Assembly: GCA_029863125.1 (NCBI GenBank)
Contig: JAOTWB010000004.1
Span: forward strand, 48,802-112,801
Direction of reading: 5' to 3'
Length of the DNA: 64,000 nucleotides
Origin: Gammaproteobacteria bacterium
GTDB lineage: Bacteria > Pseudomonadota > Gammaproteobacteria > Steroidobacterales > Woeseiaceae
The translations under genes were made by a program, and so were the position numbers. The notes beneath the pieces were generated by a model. The model saw only the letters and a program-made list of their open reading frames with translations. It had not been told where the DNA came from and ran no database searches. This document shows, in pieces, positions 18,446-27,267 of the stretch (the stretch's first letter is position 1; each line of letters begins with the position of its first letter).

Positions 18446-19315
18446 GTGAACGATAGACCGACGGTCAACCTGCGAGACGTTCGGCGGCGCTTCGATAGCG
18501 CGGCGCCTACCTTCGACTCCGCCGATTTCGTACATGCCGTCACACGCGAGGCTTTGTTCGCCCGCCTGGCGCCGCTGGTGCTGGATGCAAACACGGTTCT
18601 GGATCTCGGTTCGGCGACCGGAAACGCAACACGACAACTGCACAGGCGATTCCGTCGTGCGCATATCATCTCGCTGGATATTTCACGCGGCATGTTGCGT
18701 CAAAGTATCAACAGGCGCCGCCGGTTTTCTTTTTTTCGTTCTTCCCATGTGCAGGCTGACGCCCTGCGCCTGCCGTTCGAAGATCAGAGCATCGACTTCG
18801 TATTTTCGAATCTCTTGCTGCCCTGTACCGACAGTCCCCGGCTCGTCTTCGATGAAGTTGCGCGTGTTTTGCACAAAGGCGGCGCATTCGCGTTCGCAAC
18901 GCTGGGTCCCGACAGCCTGCTTGAAATGAGCCGCGCGTGGGCGGGCCTGGATGAATACGCACACGTCAACCGCTTTCCGGACATGCACGACATTGGCGAC
19001 GCCCTGGTCCGATCCGGATTACGGGACCCTGTCCTCGACGTCGACCGGCTTACCGTGAGCTACGATACGCCGGAAAAATTGTTCGCCGACCTGACGGCGG
19101 TTGGTGCAAGAAACACCCTGCAGCCACGCAATCGATCGCTGGGTGGCAGGCATCGCTTCGACACGATGCTGAGCGTTCTCAAGGACAGTGGCAGCAGTAA
19201 GCAGATCCGTCTCGAGCTCGAACTTGTCTACGGTCATGGCTGGGGCGGTGGCGCCAGGATCGACCCCTCAAACTACCGCATAGATGCATCGCGAATCTCC
19301 CGGCATCGCCGATGA
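18446..19315 (+). CDS. bioC: BioC-like malonyl-[ACP] O-methyltransferase
   Basis: 289-residue SAM methyltransferase. It has VLDLGSATGNATRQL (SAM motif I), DALRLPFEDQSIDFVFSNLLL (motif II region) and a BioC-like N-terminus VRRRFDSAAPTFDSADFV. BioC methylates malonyl-ACP to start pimelate synthesis for biotin. The position divergent from comF supports this. No ATG is available: GTG at 18446 gives a family-like N-terminus, while TTG at 18413 would add 11 residues; neither has a clear ribosome-binding site. The assignment to BioC rather than the NDUFAF5-type arm of the family rests on length and context. Confidence 0.75.
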   Translation: MNDRPTVNLRDVRRRFDSAAPTFDSADFVHAVTREALFARLAPLVLDANTVLDLGSATGNATRQLHRRFRRAHIISLDISRGMLRQSINRRRRFSFFRSSHVQADALRLPFEDQSIDFVFSNLLLPCTDSPRLVFDEVARVLHKGGAFAFATLGPDSLLEMSRAWAGLDEYAHVNRFPDMHDIGDALVRSGLRDPVLDVDRLTVSYDTPEKLFADLTAVGARNTLQPRNRSLGGRHRFDTMLSVLKDSGSSKQIRLELELVYGHGWGGGARIDPSNYRIDASRISRHRR

Positions 19316-19601
19316 TCGCGGGGATTGTTTTTGTGCCTGACTATTCGGCTCGCCGAAAAACGATAAGCTGCTGTTAAATAAGAATTAATCTCAGTAACGA
19401 TCGGCGCTCGAGGTTTGCATGGCCATCCCGATTTCAGTACACTTCGCGTGCCTTTTTGGCCGGCCCGCCCGGTCAAACCGGCCGATAGGCGACGCCCCGG
19501 GGTCACCGGGTCGACACGGACCTCATCGTCCCAGTAGTCGTCACATCCGGAATTAGAAAACGAAATGTGGTCGCCGCGGCGAATCGCAGGGTAAACAATC
19601 A
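19316..19601. promoter_or_regulatory. Upstream region of the cytochrome oxidase cluster
   Basis: 286 bp without a gene. It holds an inverted repeat GGCCGG (19458-19463) / CCGGCC (19478-19483), a second GC-rich palindromic stretch around 19495-19515 and an AT-rich patch near 19370-19390. It must carry the promoter of the oxidase operon, but I cannot identify a convincing -35/-10 pair. Confidence 0.3.
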
Positions 19602-20408
19602 ATGATACGAAAATCGTTTTTGAGCCTGCTCGCTCTTTGCTTTGCCGGCACCGCACGGGCGGAATGGGCGCTGAACATGCCCAGGGGAATAACCGACCTC
19701 AGCGTAGAAACCTACAGCATCCACATGATGATTTTCTGGTGGTGTGTGGCAATCGGCGTCGTCGTATTCGGCGTCATGATCGTTTCTTTGTTTCGTCATC
19801 GCAAATCGCAGGGCGTCAAGCCGGCAACCTTTTCGCACAGCGCGACGGCCGAAGTCATCTGGACAGCTATTCCGGTCGTGATCCTGATGCTGATTGCCAT
19901 ACCGGTCGCCGAAACCATGATCAAGCTGGAAGATTCGCGCGATCCCGATCTGTCAATTGTCGTCACCGGGTACCAGTGGAAATGGCACTACAAGTACCAG
20001 GATGAGGATATCGCCTTCTATTCGAGCCTGGCGCGACCGAGTCTCGTGGCGCGCCGCAAAGGCTCTGGCGTCGACCCGAACGGAGTCGACAACTATCTGC
20101 GCGACGTCGATCGCCCACTGGTCGTTCCCCGCGACGCGAAAGTTCGCCTGCTGCTGACCTCGAACGACGTCTTGCATTCCTGGTATGTCCCGGAGCTCGC
20201 CATCAAGAAAGACACCATACCCGGTATCGTTAATGAAGCCTGGTTCAAGGCAAACCAAGTCGGCACCTTCCGTGGCCAGTGCGCCGAACTCTGCGGCAAG
20301 GATCACGGCTATATGCCGATCGTGGTCGAAGTCGTCGAGCCCGACGCTTACAGGGCGTGGGTTGATGCACGCAGGGAAGACGCACCAAAGGTCGCCAAAA
20401 ACCAATAG
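19602..20408 (+). CDS. ctaC: Cytochrome c oxidase subunit II
   Basis: 268 residues. A cleavable signal peptide (about 1-20, ending ARA-EW) is followed by two membrane helices and a periplasmic cupredoxin domain. CuA ligands are complete: a His in the HSWYVPEL segment and CAELCGKDHGYM (Cys-x3-Cys-x3-His-x2-Met). There is no fused cytochrome c domain, so electrons come from a separate cytochrome c. It is the first gene of the aa3-type oxidase cluster. Confidence 0.97.
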   Translation: MIRKSFLSLLALCFAGTARAEWALNMPRGITDLSVETYSIHMMIFWWCVAIGVVVFGVMIVSLFRHRKSQGVKPATFSHSATAEVIWTAIPVVILMLIAIPVAETMIKLEDSRDPDLSIVVTGYQWKWHYKYQDEDIAFYSSLARPSLVARRKGSGVDPNGVDNYLRDVDRPLVVPRDAKVRLLLTSNDVLHSWYVPELAIKKDTIPGIVNEAWFKANQVGTFRGQCAELCGKDHGYMPIVVEVVEPDAYRAWVDARREDAPKVAKNQ

Positions 20409-20470
20409 ATGCATAGAACACGGAATTCTGACGTGTCGGGTATGACGACACGCTTACGGAGTGATACGCA

Positions 20471-22072
20471 ATGAGCACGACAGTAGCTGACCTGCACGAC
20501 CATCATGAGGACCACGGGCCGGCCAAGGGTATTGGGCGATGGCTGTTTTCGACGAATCACAAGGACATCGGCACGATGTACCTGGTCTTCAGCCTCACGA
20601 TGTTCTTCATTGGCGGCGTGATGGCGATGGTCATTCGCTCGGAGCTGGCGATTCCGGGCCTGCAGTTCGTGCATCCCGAATTCTTCAACTCGATGACGAC
20701 GATGCACGCGCTGATCATGGTGTTTGGCGCCGTAATGCCCGCGTTCGTCGGGCTGGCCAACTGGATGATTCCGCTCATGATCGGTGCTCCCGACATGGCG
20801 CTGCCACGCATGAACAACTGGTCGTTCTGGATCCTCCCTGTTGCATTCAGCATCTTGCTTTCCACGCTGTTCATGCCGGGCGGTGCGCCTGCCAGCGGCT
20901 GGACCATGTATCCGCCGCTGGTGCTGCAAACCGGCAACGCGTTTCCATTCCTGATTTTCTCGGTCCACCTGATGGGAATATCGTCGATCATGGGTGCGAT
21001 CAACGTTATCGTTACCATTATCAACATGCGGGCACCGGATATGACGCTCCTGAAAATGCCGATGTTCGTCTGGACCTGGTTGATCACCGCGTACCTGCTG
21101 ATCGCCGTAATGCCGGTTCTGGCCGGTGCCGTCACGATGCTGTTGACGGACCAGTTCTTCGGCACGAGTTTCTTTCTCGCGGCGGGTGGTGGTGACCCCG
21201 TCATGTTCCAGCACATCTTCTGGTTCTTCGGCCACCCCGAGGTTTACATCATGATCCTGCCGGCGTTCGGCGTCATATCGGAAATCATACCGACGTTCTC
21301 GCGCAAGAAGCTCTTCGGCCACGATTCGATGGTTTACGCGGCATCGAGTATCGCGTTTCTGTCGTTCATCGTATGGGCGCACCACATGTTTACCGTCGGC
21401 ATGCCGCTGACGGGCCAGATGTTTTTCATGTTCGCGACGATGCTTATTGCCGTGCCGACCGGGGTAAAGGTGTTCAACTGGGTGGCGACGATGTGGCGCG
21501 GAGCGATGACTTTCGAGACACCGATGCTGTTCTCGCTGGCTTTCGTGTTCCTGTTTACGATCGGCGGTTTCTCGGGCCTGATGCTGGCCGCCGCCCCGGC
21601 CGACATCCAGTATCACGACACCTATTTTGTCGTCGCACACTTCCATTACGTGCTCGTCCCGGGTTCTATTTTTGCCATCATGGCCGGCGTTTACTACTGG
21701 CTGCCGAAGTGGACCGGGCACATGTACGACGAGAAGCTCGGCAAACTGCACTTCTGGACGTCGACCATATTTGTGAACCTGGCGTTCTTCCCGATGCACT
21801 TTCTCGGGCTGGCAGGCATGCCGCGACGCATTCCCGACTATTCGACGCAGTTCACCGATTTCAACACGATAGCGAGCATCGGCGCCCTGGGATTCGGACT
21901 GTCGCAGCTGATATTTGTCCTGGTGCTGTTCCGGGCCCTCAAGGGTGCGAAAGCTACGGATCGTGTCTGGGAAGGCGCGCACGGCCTGGAGTGGACGCTA
22001 CCTTCCCCGGCGCCATACCACACCTGGGAAACGCCGCCGAAAGCTCGCATTGCTGGCGAAGCGTTCGAGTAA
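20471..22072 (+). CDS. ctaD: Cytochrome c oxidase subunit I
   Basis: 533-residue, 12-helix catalytic subunit that holds heme a, heme a3 and CuB. FGHPEVYIMILPAFG contains the CuB His, the cross-linked Tyr and the Glu of the D-channel, marking an A1-type pump. HHMFTVGMP holds the other two CuB histidines, and AHFHYVL the heme ligands. Its 62-bp spacing from ctaC includes GGAG 8 bases before ATG 20471. Heme a needs CtaB (encoded at 25229) and CtaA (not found here). Confidence 0.98.
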   Translation: MSTTVADLHDHHEDHGPAKGIGRWLFSTNHKDIGTMYLVFSLTMFFIGGVMAMVIRSELAIPGLQFVHPEFFNSMTTMHALIMVFGAVMPAFVGLANWMIPLMIGAPDMALPRMNNWSFWILPVAFSILLSTLFMPGGAPASGWTMYPPLVLQTGNAFPFLIFSVHLMGISSIMGAINVIVTIINMRAPDMTLLKMPMFVWTWLITAYLLIAVMPVLAGAVTMLLTDQFFGTSFFLAAGGGDPVMFQHIFWFFGHPEVYIMILPAFGVISEIIPTFSRKKLFGHDSMVYAASSIAFLSFIVWAHHMFTVGMPLTGQMFFMFATMLIAVPTGVKVFNWVATMWRGAMTFETPMLFSLAFVFLFTIGGFSGLMLAAAPADIQYHDTYFVVAHFHYVLVPGSIFAIMAGVYYWLPKWTGHMYDEKLGKLHFWTSTIFVNLAFFPMHFLGLAGMPRRIPDYSTQFTDFNTIASIGALGFGLSQLIFVLVLFRALKGAKATDRVWEGAHGLEWTLPSPAPYHTWETPPKARIAGEAFE

Positions 22073-22074
22073 GA

Positions 22075-22185
22075 ATGAACGACGCTGAACGCATAAAGAA
22101 TATTCGCCGCACGGCGCTGATCGTCGGCGCTGTTGCACTCGCGTTTTATATTGGTTTCATCATGATCGGCGTGCTGCGCTCGTGA
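22075..22185 (+). CDS. Cytochrome oxidase small assembly protein
   Basis: 36-residue single-pass membrane peptide starting two bases after the ctaD stop and overlapping the ctaG start. It has a short charged N-terminus ([12 protein letters not shown]) and one hydrophobic helix (about 13-34). Peptides of this size and position, between ctaD and ctaG, are known in proteobacterial oxidase operons as a small assembly-protein family. The assignment rests on position and shape. Confidence 0.75.
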   Translation: MNDAERIKNIRRTALIVGAVALAFYIGFIMIGVLRS

Positions 22186-22748
22186 CAGACATGAACGAAA
22201 AACCACAAAAGCTCAATGCTGAAAACCGCTCGCTTACCGGCCGCCTGCTGCTGCTGGTTGCCGCAATGTTCGGCTTTGGCTTCCTGCTGGTGCCGCTATA
22301 CGACGTGTTCTGTGAGATCACCGGATTCGGCGGCAGGACGAACGCAACGGCAGCTGTTGTCAAGGAAGCACCGGACCTGTCGCGCGAGATCCGCGTTGAG
22401 TTTGTAACGACCGTGAACTCGTATGCGCCGTTCGAGTTCGCTGCGGATGTCGATAGCATGACCGTCAACCCCGGCAAGATGTATTTCGCCACCTTCACAG
22501 CGAAGAACCTGACTAGAGCCGACAGGATTGCGCAGGCGGTTCCGAGCGTGGCGCCGGTCGCGGCTGCCGAGCATTTCACCAAGATCGAGTGCTTCTGTTT
22601 TACGAGCCAGGAGTTCGATGCTCTCGAGGCGCGGGCGATGCCGCTGCAGTTTATTGTCGACCCCAACCTGCCCGAATATGTAGACACGATTACGCTGCAA
22701 TACACGTTTTTTGATACGCCCCGCGCGGCCGCGAACAATCCGCTATGA
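22182..22748 (+). CDS. ctaG: Cytochrome c oxidase assembly protein CtaG/Cox11
   Basis: 188 residues. One N-terminal membrane helix (about 20-41) is followed by a periplasmic domain with the copper-binding pair in [10 protein letters not shown]. Cox11 delivers copper to the CuB centre of subunit I. GTG at 22182 overlaps the preceding stop; ATG at 22191 is a near alternative and may be the true start. [22 protein letters not shown] C-terminal strands (here [18 protein letters not shown]) match the family. Confidence 0.95.
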   Translation: MTDMNEKPQKLNAENRSLTGRLLLLVAAMFGFGFLLVPLYDVFCEITGFGGRTNATAAVVKEAPDLSREIRVEFVTTVNSYAPFEFAADVDSMTVNPGKMYFATFTAKNLTRADRIAQAVPSVAPVAAAEHFTKIECFCFTSQEFDALEARAMPLQFIVDPNLPEYVDTITLQYTFFDTPRAAANNPL

Positions 22749-22761
22749 CCCGGAATCAGAC

Positions 22762-23631
22762 ATGACGACACACACAGAAGAGCGCTACTACGTCCCTCAC
22801 GGCAGCCACTGGCCCATAGTCGGCTCTGTCGGCCTCCTGCTGCTAATGGTTGGTGTATCGGTCTGGCTGAACGGTGCTTCTGCCGGCTTTTACGTCATGA
22901 TGGCTGGCGTTGCCGTAATCATCTTCATGATCACCGGCTGGTTCGCCGCAGTAATTGGTGAAAGCCAGGCCGGCCTCTATAACCTCCAGGTCGACCACTC
23001 GTTTCGCCAGGGCATGTTCTGGTTCATATTCTCGGAAGTCATGTTTTTTGCGGCGTTCTTCGGTGCGTTGTTTTATGCACGAAATATGTCGATTCCATGG
23101 CTGGGCGGATCGAGCAACAACTTTTTTACCAACCTGCTGCTCTGGCAGGGTTACGAGAGCACCTGGCCGACGAACGGACCCGGCGATATGGGCGGTGAAT
23201 TCGAGGCCATGCCGCCTTTCGGCCTGCCGCTGATCAATACTGCGCTACTGCTGAGCAGCAGTATTACTGTCACGATTGCTCATCACTCGCTGCTTGCCGG
23301 CAAGCGCGCACGGCTGGCAATCTTCCTCGCCGCAACATTCCTGCTCGGCTTCACCTTCGTATACCTGCAGGCCGTCGAGTACATCGAAGCCTACGAGCAC
23401 ATGAACCTGAAGCTGACCACCGGTATCTATGGCTCGACCTTCTTCATGCTGACGGGTTTCCACGGCATGCACGTCACGATCGGTGCCATCATGCTGACGA
23501 TCATCTTTTTCAGGGTTTTGAAGGGCCACTTTACGCGCGAAAAGCACTTTGCGTTCGAAGCGGTTGCCTGGTACTGGCACTTTGTTGACGTCGTATGGAT
23601 CGGCCTGTACGTCTTCGTTTACTGGATGTAG
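22762..23631 (+). CDS. ctaE: Cytochrome c oxidase subunit III
   Basis: 289 residues with seven membrane helices. The family blocks WFIFSEVMFFAAFFGALFY and TGFHGMHVTIGAIMLTI are present, together with the C-terminal WYWHFVDVVWIGLYVFVYW. It stabilises proton pumping by subunit I. The start ATG at 22762 (MTTHTEERYYVPHGSHWPI) gives the typical cytoplasmic leader. It follows ctaG by 13 bp and is closed by a strong hairpin at 23657-23682. Confidence 0.97.
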   Translation: MTTHTEERYYVPHGSHWPIVGSVGLLLLMVGVSVWLNGASAGFYVMMAGVAVIIFMITGWFAAVIGESQAGLYNLQVDHSFRQGMFWFIFSEVMFFAAFFGALFYARNMSIPWLGGSSNNFFTNLLLWQGYESTWPTNGPGDMGGEFEAMPPFGLPLINTALLLSSSITVTIAHHSLLAGKRARLAIFLAATFLLGFTFVYLQAVEYIEAYEHMNLKLTTGIYGSTFFMLTGFHGMHVTIGAIMLTIIFFRVLKGHFTREKHFAFEAVAWYWHFVDVVWIGLYVFVYWM

Positions 23632-23656
23632 GAAGAGCAACGACAACGGCAAACAC

Positions 23657-23682
23657 AAAGCGGGCGCCGAGGCGCCCGCTTT
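23657..23682. terminator. Bidirectional hairpin terminator after ctaE
   Basis: Perfect 11-bp stem AAAGCGGGCGC (23657-23667) / GCGCCCGCTTT (23672-23682), loop CGAG, flanked by A and T runs on both sides. It sits between ctaE and the convergent DUF2909 gene and can serve both strands. Confidence 0.75.
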
Positions 23683-23707
23683 GCGCTGTAGAATAAGACC
23701 ACCGCTG

Positions 23708-23905
23708 TTATTGCGTGGGCGGAATGATCCAGCCGAGGAAGTAGGACGCAACGAGGAAGAGGATAAGGACCAGCGACAGGCCGACCCGGATTTCCAGCGC
23801 ACGCAGCATTTTGGGCGAATCGGCGTCCTCGCGACGCAGATAGAAAAGCCCCGTTCCCAGGCTGATAATAATGGCCGCCAACAGGGCAAAGACAACGTAT
23901 TTCAT
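23708..23905 (-). CDS. DUF2909 twin-transmembrane protein
   Basis: 65 residues with two hydrophobic helices (about 3-20 and 40-60) separated by a charged loop (LRREDADSPKMLRALEIRVG). Small DUF2909 proteins lie on the opposite strand between ctaE and SURF1 in many Pseudomonas-like oxidase clusters, exactly as here. The function is unknown; location suggests a role in oxidase assembly or stability (inference). The ATG at 23905 is preceded by AGGATG. Confidence 0.8.
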   Translation of the reverse strand: MKYVVFALLAAIIISLGTGLFYLRREDADSPKMLRALEIRVGLSLVLILFLVASYFLGWIIPPTQ

Positions 23906-23935
23906 AGAAGCATCCTCTCGAGCGATCATTATAAC

Positions 23936-24649
23936 GTGAACACCAAAACGAAGAAGCCTTTGCCGACCTGGCTTCCCCTGGTCGTTGGTGCGTTCCTGGT
24001 CGCGCAATTTGCGGGACTCGGCGCCTGGCAGGTCAGCCGCGGTCTGGAAAAACACGCAGAACGTGCGGCGTTTCAGGAAGAGTCCAGCTTCGCTGCCTGG
24101 CAGGACGGCATGGAAATACGTCCGTACCAGCGCCTGAAGGCAACCGGGCGATACGACACCGGACGCCAGTTCCTGCTCGAGAACATCATTATCAATGGCC
24201 GCTATGGTTATTACGTGATCACACCCCTGGTCGGAGACGAAGATGAGCCGGTCCTCCTCGTCAACCGCGGCTGGCTGGAAAAGGGCAGCGGCGATATCAA
24301 TATCGCCACGCTGGAGGTGCCCGTAACTCGCACGACGGTTCGCGGGCGTGCGGGTTCGTTGCCGCGCGCTGGCTACAAAATGGGCGCTGCGATAGATCCG
24401 GCCTCCGCCTGGCCCAGGCGCGCCGTCTATCCTGATACCGGCGAAGTGGCCGCCGCGCTCGGCGTTTCGGTACAGGAATTCGTGCTACTGATGGACCACG
24501 AAGAAGCGTTCGGATTTTATCGCCACTGGGTCCCGACCGAGTTTGGTCCCGGCAAGCACTTCGGGTATGCCTTCCAGTGGTTTGCGATGGGCGCGGTCCT
24601 GTCGGGCCTGCTGGTGTGGAACTACCGAAAGAAGCGGTTTCAGTCATGA
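23936..24649 (+). CDS. SURF1/Shy1 family oxidase biogenesis protein
   Basis: 237 residues. The SURF1 layout is clear: an N-terminal membrane helix (PLVVGAFLVAQFAGLGAWQ), a periplasmic domain and a C-terminal helix (FAMGAVLSGLLVWNY). RPYQRLKATGRYDTGRQFLLEN and VLLVNRGWL are family blocks. Surf1 helps insert heme a into subunit I. The GTG at 23936 is the only start giving a proper N-terminus. The ATGA overlap with the next gene implies coupling. Confidence 0.92.
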   Translation: MNTKTKKPLPTWLPLVVGAFLVAQFAGLGAWQVSRGLEKHAERAAFQEESSFAAWQDGMEIRPYQRLKATGRYDTGRQFLLENIIINGRYGYYVITPLVGDEDEPVLLVNRGWLEKGSGDINIATLEVPVTRTTVRGRAGSLPRAGYKMGAAIDPASAWPRRAVYPDTGEVAAALGVSVQEFVLLMDHEEAFGFYRHWVPTEFGPGKHFGYAFQWFAMGAVLSGLLVWNYRKKRFQS

Positions 24650-25221
24650 CGCAAGAAAAAGGCATCGCCGCGCGGCTGCAGTTACTGCTGATTGCTCTCG
24701 CATTCATTGGGCCGCTGATAGTCGCTGCCTGGCTGTATTTCGGCGGCAGCGCGCTGCAGCCCGAGGGCAGGACAAATCACGGCGAGCTTCTCGAGCCGTT
24801 CGTCAACATTCGGGACGCTGCGTCTGGGTCGCCACTACATGAACATAACGACGGGCACTGGCTGCTGATTTACCTGAACGAAGGGGTTTGCGACGCCGCC
24901 TGTGAATATTCGCTGTATACCGTTCGCCAGTCGCGGCTGATGCTCGGCAAGGAAATGGACCGGCTCGGGCGCATCTTCTTGCACGGTGAAAGCCTGCCCG
25001 ATACAGTGTACCTGGCCGATGAGCACGAGGGCCTTATTGCGCTGTCGGACAGCCGTATCAACGCACTGCTCAATAACAAAAGACCCATAGCACTATCCGC
25101 AGGCGGCTATTACCTTGTCGACCCTCTCGGGAATCTTGTCATGTATTTTCCGCCAGAGATTGAGCCGAGCGACATGGTTGAAGACGTCAAGCGCCTGTTG
25201 AAATTCTCTCGCATCGGTTGA
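24646..25221 (+). CDS. Membrane-anchored Sco-like/thioredoxin-fold protein of the oxidase cluster
   Basis: 191 residues. One membrane helix (about 12-32) is followed by a periplasmic domain with a beta-strand HWLLIYLNEGVC and a CDAAC motif (CxxxC), then VRQSRLMLGKEMDRL. This matches the thioredoxin-like fold of Sco copper chaperones, whose CxxxC binds copper, but the usual Sco distal His is not evident. Similar uncharacterised proteins occur between SURF1 and ctaA in Pseudomonas. It overlaps SURF1 by 4 bp and is 7 bp from ctaB. Confidence 0.75.
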   Translation: MTQEKGIAARLQLLLIALAFIGPLIVAAWLYFGGSALQPEGRTNHGELLEPFVNIRDAASGSPLHEHNDGHWLLIYLNEGVCDAACEYSLYTVRQSRLMLGKEMDRLGRIFLHGESLPDTVYLADEHEGLIALSDSRINALLNNKRPIALSAGGYYLVDPLGNLVMYFPPEIEPSDMVEDVKRLLKFSRIG

Positions 25222-25228
25222 TCGGGAC

Positions 25229-26134
25229 ATGAGTGTGAATACGAACGTAGAGACGTATATTGACTGGCGCGACTTTTACGAGCTCACCAAGCCTCGTGTC
25301 GTCATGCTCATCGTATTCACGGCGATCGTCGGCATGTTCGTCTCTGTTCCCGGATGGCCCGGAGCCGTGCCGCTGTTATTCGGTACGTTGGGTATTGGCC
25401 TTGCCGCGTCATCCGCCGCCGTCTTCAATCACGTGCTTGATGCGCGCATCGACATTCAAATGATGCGAACGCGCGGGAGGCCGTTGCCACAGGGCAAGCT
25501 CACGCAAAGAGCAGCGCTGATCTTCGCTTCCGGACTGTGCGCAATCTCCATGATCGTCCTATGGTTTATTGTCAATCCGCTGACGGCGATTCTGACCTTC
25601 TTCTCGTTAATAGGCTATGCCGTCGTTTATACCGTGTGGCTCAAACGGGCAACCCCGCAGAACATCGTCATCGGCGGAGCAGCCGGGGCCGCGCCACCCA
25701 TTTTGGGATGGACGGCCGTAACCAATGAAGTTCACAGCGGCGCGCTGCTGCTGTTCCTGATTGTGTTCGTCTGGACGCCCCCGCACTTCTGGGCGCTGGC
25801 CATCGCCAGGAGAGAGGAGTATGCAAAAGTCGATATTCCGATGCTGCCGGTCACTCATGGCGAGGCTTATACCCGCCTAAACATCCTGCTCTACACCATC
25901 CTGCTCGCGCTCGTTACGATAATGCCGTACCTGATTGGCATGAGCGGCCTGATTTACCTGTTAACCGCTATCATCCTGAACATCTTTTTTCTTTATTACG
26001 CCATACGAATGTATCGCGTGCCCGCCGACACGGAGCTGCCGATGAAGAGCTTCAGGTTTTCGATCAGCTATCTGGGTTTTCTGTTCGCCGCAATTCTCAT
26101 CGATCACTACCTGTTGATTCGGGTAAGCCTCTGA
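25229..26134 (+). CDS. ctaB: Protoheme IX farnesyltransferase
   Basis: 301-residue UbiA-superfamily membrane enzyme that farnesylates heme b to heme o, the precursor of heme a. It has YELTKPRVVMLIVFTA, NHVLDARIDIQMMRTRGRPLP (first Asp motif) and a loop with WTPPHFWALAIARREEYAKVDIPMLP. The ctaA gene, normally just upstream, is absent here. Its UGA stop (26132-26134) is followed in the same frame by the ECF sigma factor coding sequence. Confidence 0.96.
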   Translation: MSVNTNVETYIDWRDFYELTKPRVVMLIVFTAIVGMFVSVPGWPGAVPLLFGTLGIGLAASSAAVFNHVLDARIDIQMMRTRGRPLPQGKLTQRAALIFASGLCAISMIVLWFIVNPLTAILTFFSLIGYAVVYTVWLKRATPQNIVIGGAAGAAPPILGWTAVTNEVHSGALLLFLIVFVWTPPHFWALAIARREEYAKVDIPMLPVTHGEAYTRLNILLYTILLALVTIMPYLIGMSGLIYLLTAIILNIFFLYYAIRMYRVPADTELPMKSFRFSISYLGFLFAAILIDHYLLIRVSL

Positions 26135-26149
26135 CAAAAGCGACTGGCC

Positions 26150-26683
26150 ATAGACAAGGAAAACCTCACGTTTGAACGCCTGGTCCGCCCGCACTTCGAC
26201 CGGCTCTATCGCCTCGCATGGCGACTGACGGGCCGTAAAGCCGAAGCCGAAGACCTTTTCCAGGAACTCCTGATCAGGGCGTACGGCAAGCTCGATCAGC
26301 TGGTCAGTATCGACGAGCCCGGACCCTGGCTATCACGCGTCATGTACAACCTGTTCATCGATGAGCGGCGGCGCTTCGCGCGGCGTCGCCTGCATACGAT
26401 CGAAGAAGGGCAACTGACCGGCGACGGCCTTGCGGGCCTTGCGGGAACCGAAGACCCCGTCCGGGACAGCGAGCGCCGCCAGAAAATGCTCATGCTGGAC
26501 GCCGCTTTGTCCCAGCTCAGCGACGAACACCGCCTGGTCGTGCTCCTGCACGACACGGAGGGATATAAACTCGAAGAAATACAGAATCTTACGGGCGTTC
26601 CTGTCGGCACCGTCAAGTCGCGGCTGCATCGCGCAAGGGCGCGCCTGCGCGAGATCCTGACGCAAAGTGGAACCTTTTTCTGA
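26150..26683 (+). CDS. ECF-family RNA polymerase sigma factor, no canonical start codon
   Basis: Group IV sigma factor of about 177 residues. Region 2 is FERLVRPHFDRLYRLAWRL... with EDLFQELLIRAYGKL. Region 4 is LSQLSDEHRLVVLLHDTEGY and GVPVGTVKSRLHRARARL, a helix-turn-helix for the -35 element. The first ATG in frame (26342) would delete all of region 2. Upstream as far as the ctaB stop there is no ATG, GTG or TTG; candidates are ATA 26150 (used here), CTG 26144 or ACG 26168, the last preceded by AAGGA. The next gene looks like its anti-sigma partner. Confidence 0.8.
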   Translation: MDKENLTFERLVRPHFDRLYRLAWRLTGRKAEAEDLFQELLIRAYGKLDQLVSIDEPGPWLSRVMYNLFIDERRRFARRRLHTIEEGQLTGDGLAGLAGTEDPVRDSERRQKMLMLDAALSQLSDEHRLVVLLHDTEGYKLEEIQNLTGVPVGTVKSRLHRARARLREILTQSGTFF

Positions 26684-26703
26684 CGCCGGTCGTGTAACAG
26701 ATC

Positions 26704-27255
26704 ATGAAGGACAAGAACGCACAGATTGAAGCCGCCGATCATGAGGGCCGGGAGATCCTGGCGCTGCTGAAGGACTACCCAATGCCCGACGCGACGGCGG
26801 CGTTTTACGACCAGGCGCTGGCGCGCGCCACATACGAAAGCTCGCGCCGGCAGCGCAAGCGCTGGATCCTGACCGGCTTTGGCTCTGCCATGGCGGCCGG
26901 GCTTGCGCTCTGGTTCGTCGGCGGCTTCTTCTTCGCGGCCCCCGACACCCCGGAGGCCGCAGCCGGGATCCCGGGTATCACGATGACACTGGAAGAACCG
27001 CGCACGGTGAATCTCGTGTTCGCATCGGCAACAGCGCTTGATTCGGCGCTGCTTACCTTGACGTTGCCCGACGGCATAGAGCTTGCCGGCTTCCCGGGGC
27101 AGCGTGAAATCGCATGGCAAACCAGTTTGAACGAAGGAAAGAATTTACTGCCGCTCAAGCTCGTTGCCGTTTCGCCCGCAGGCGGTGAGGTGCTTGCGCG
27201 ACTGGAACACAAGGATCGCGGCCGGACATTCCGGCTGCGCGTAGAAGTCAGCTAA
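26704..27255 (+). CDS. Probable membrane anti-sigma factor / ECF-associated protein
   Basis: 183 residues in a one-TM layout. A cytoplasmic N-terminal helical segment (about 1-58) ends in RRQRKR. A membrane helix follows (WILTGFGSAMAAGLALWFVG, about 59-80), then a C-terminal periplasmic beta-rich domain with SALLTLTLPDGIEL and RTFRLRVEVS. There is no zinc HxxxCxxC signature. It starts 20 bp after the ECF gene, which is the usual place for an anti-sigma factor. The role is inferred from that pairing and topology, not from a recognised domain. Confidence 0.65.
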   Translation: MKDKNAQIEAADHEGREILALLKDYPMPDATAAFYDQALARATYESSRRQRKRWILTGFGSAMAAGLALWFVGGFFFAAPDTPEAAAGIPGITMTLEEPRTVNLVFASATALDSALLTLTLPDGIELAGFPGQREIAWQTSLNEGKNLLPLKLVAVSPAGGEVLARLEHKDRGRTFRLRVEVS

Positions 27256-27267
27256 AGGAGTAGCCCG

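Noticed and set aside
20348..21982. 544-codon minus-strand open frame
   Set aside because: It is exactly antisense to ctaC/ctaD, very rich in Arg, His and Gln, and shows no domain. It is a codon-bias shadow.
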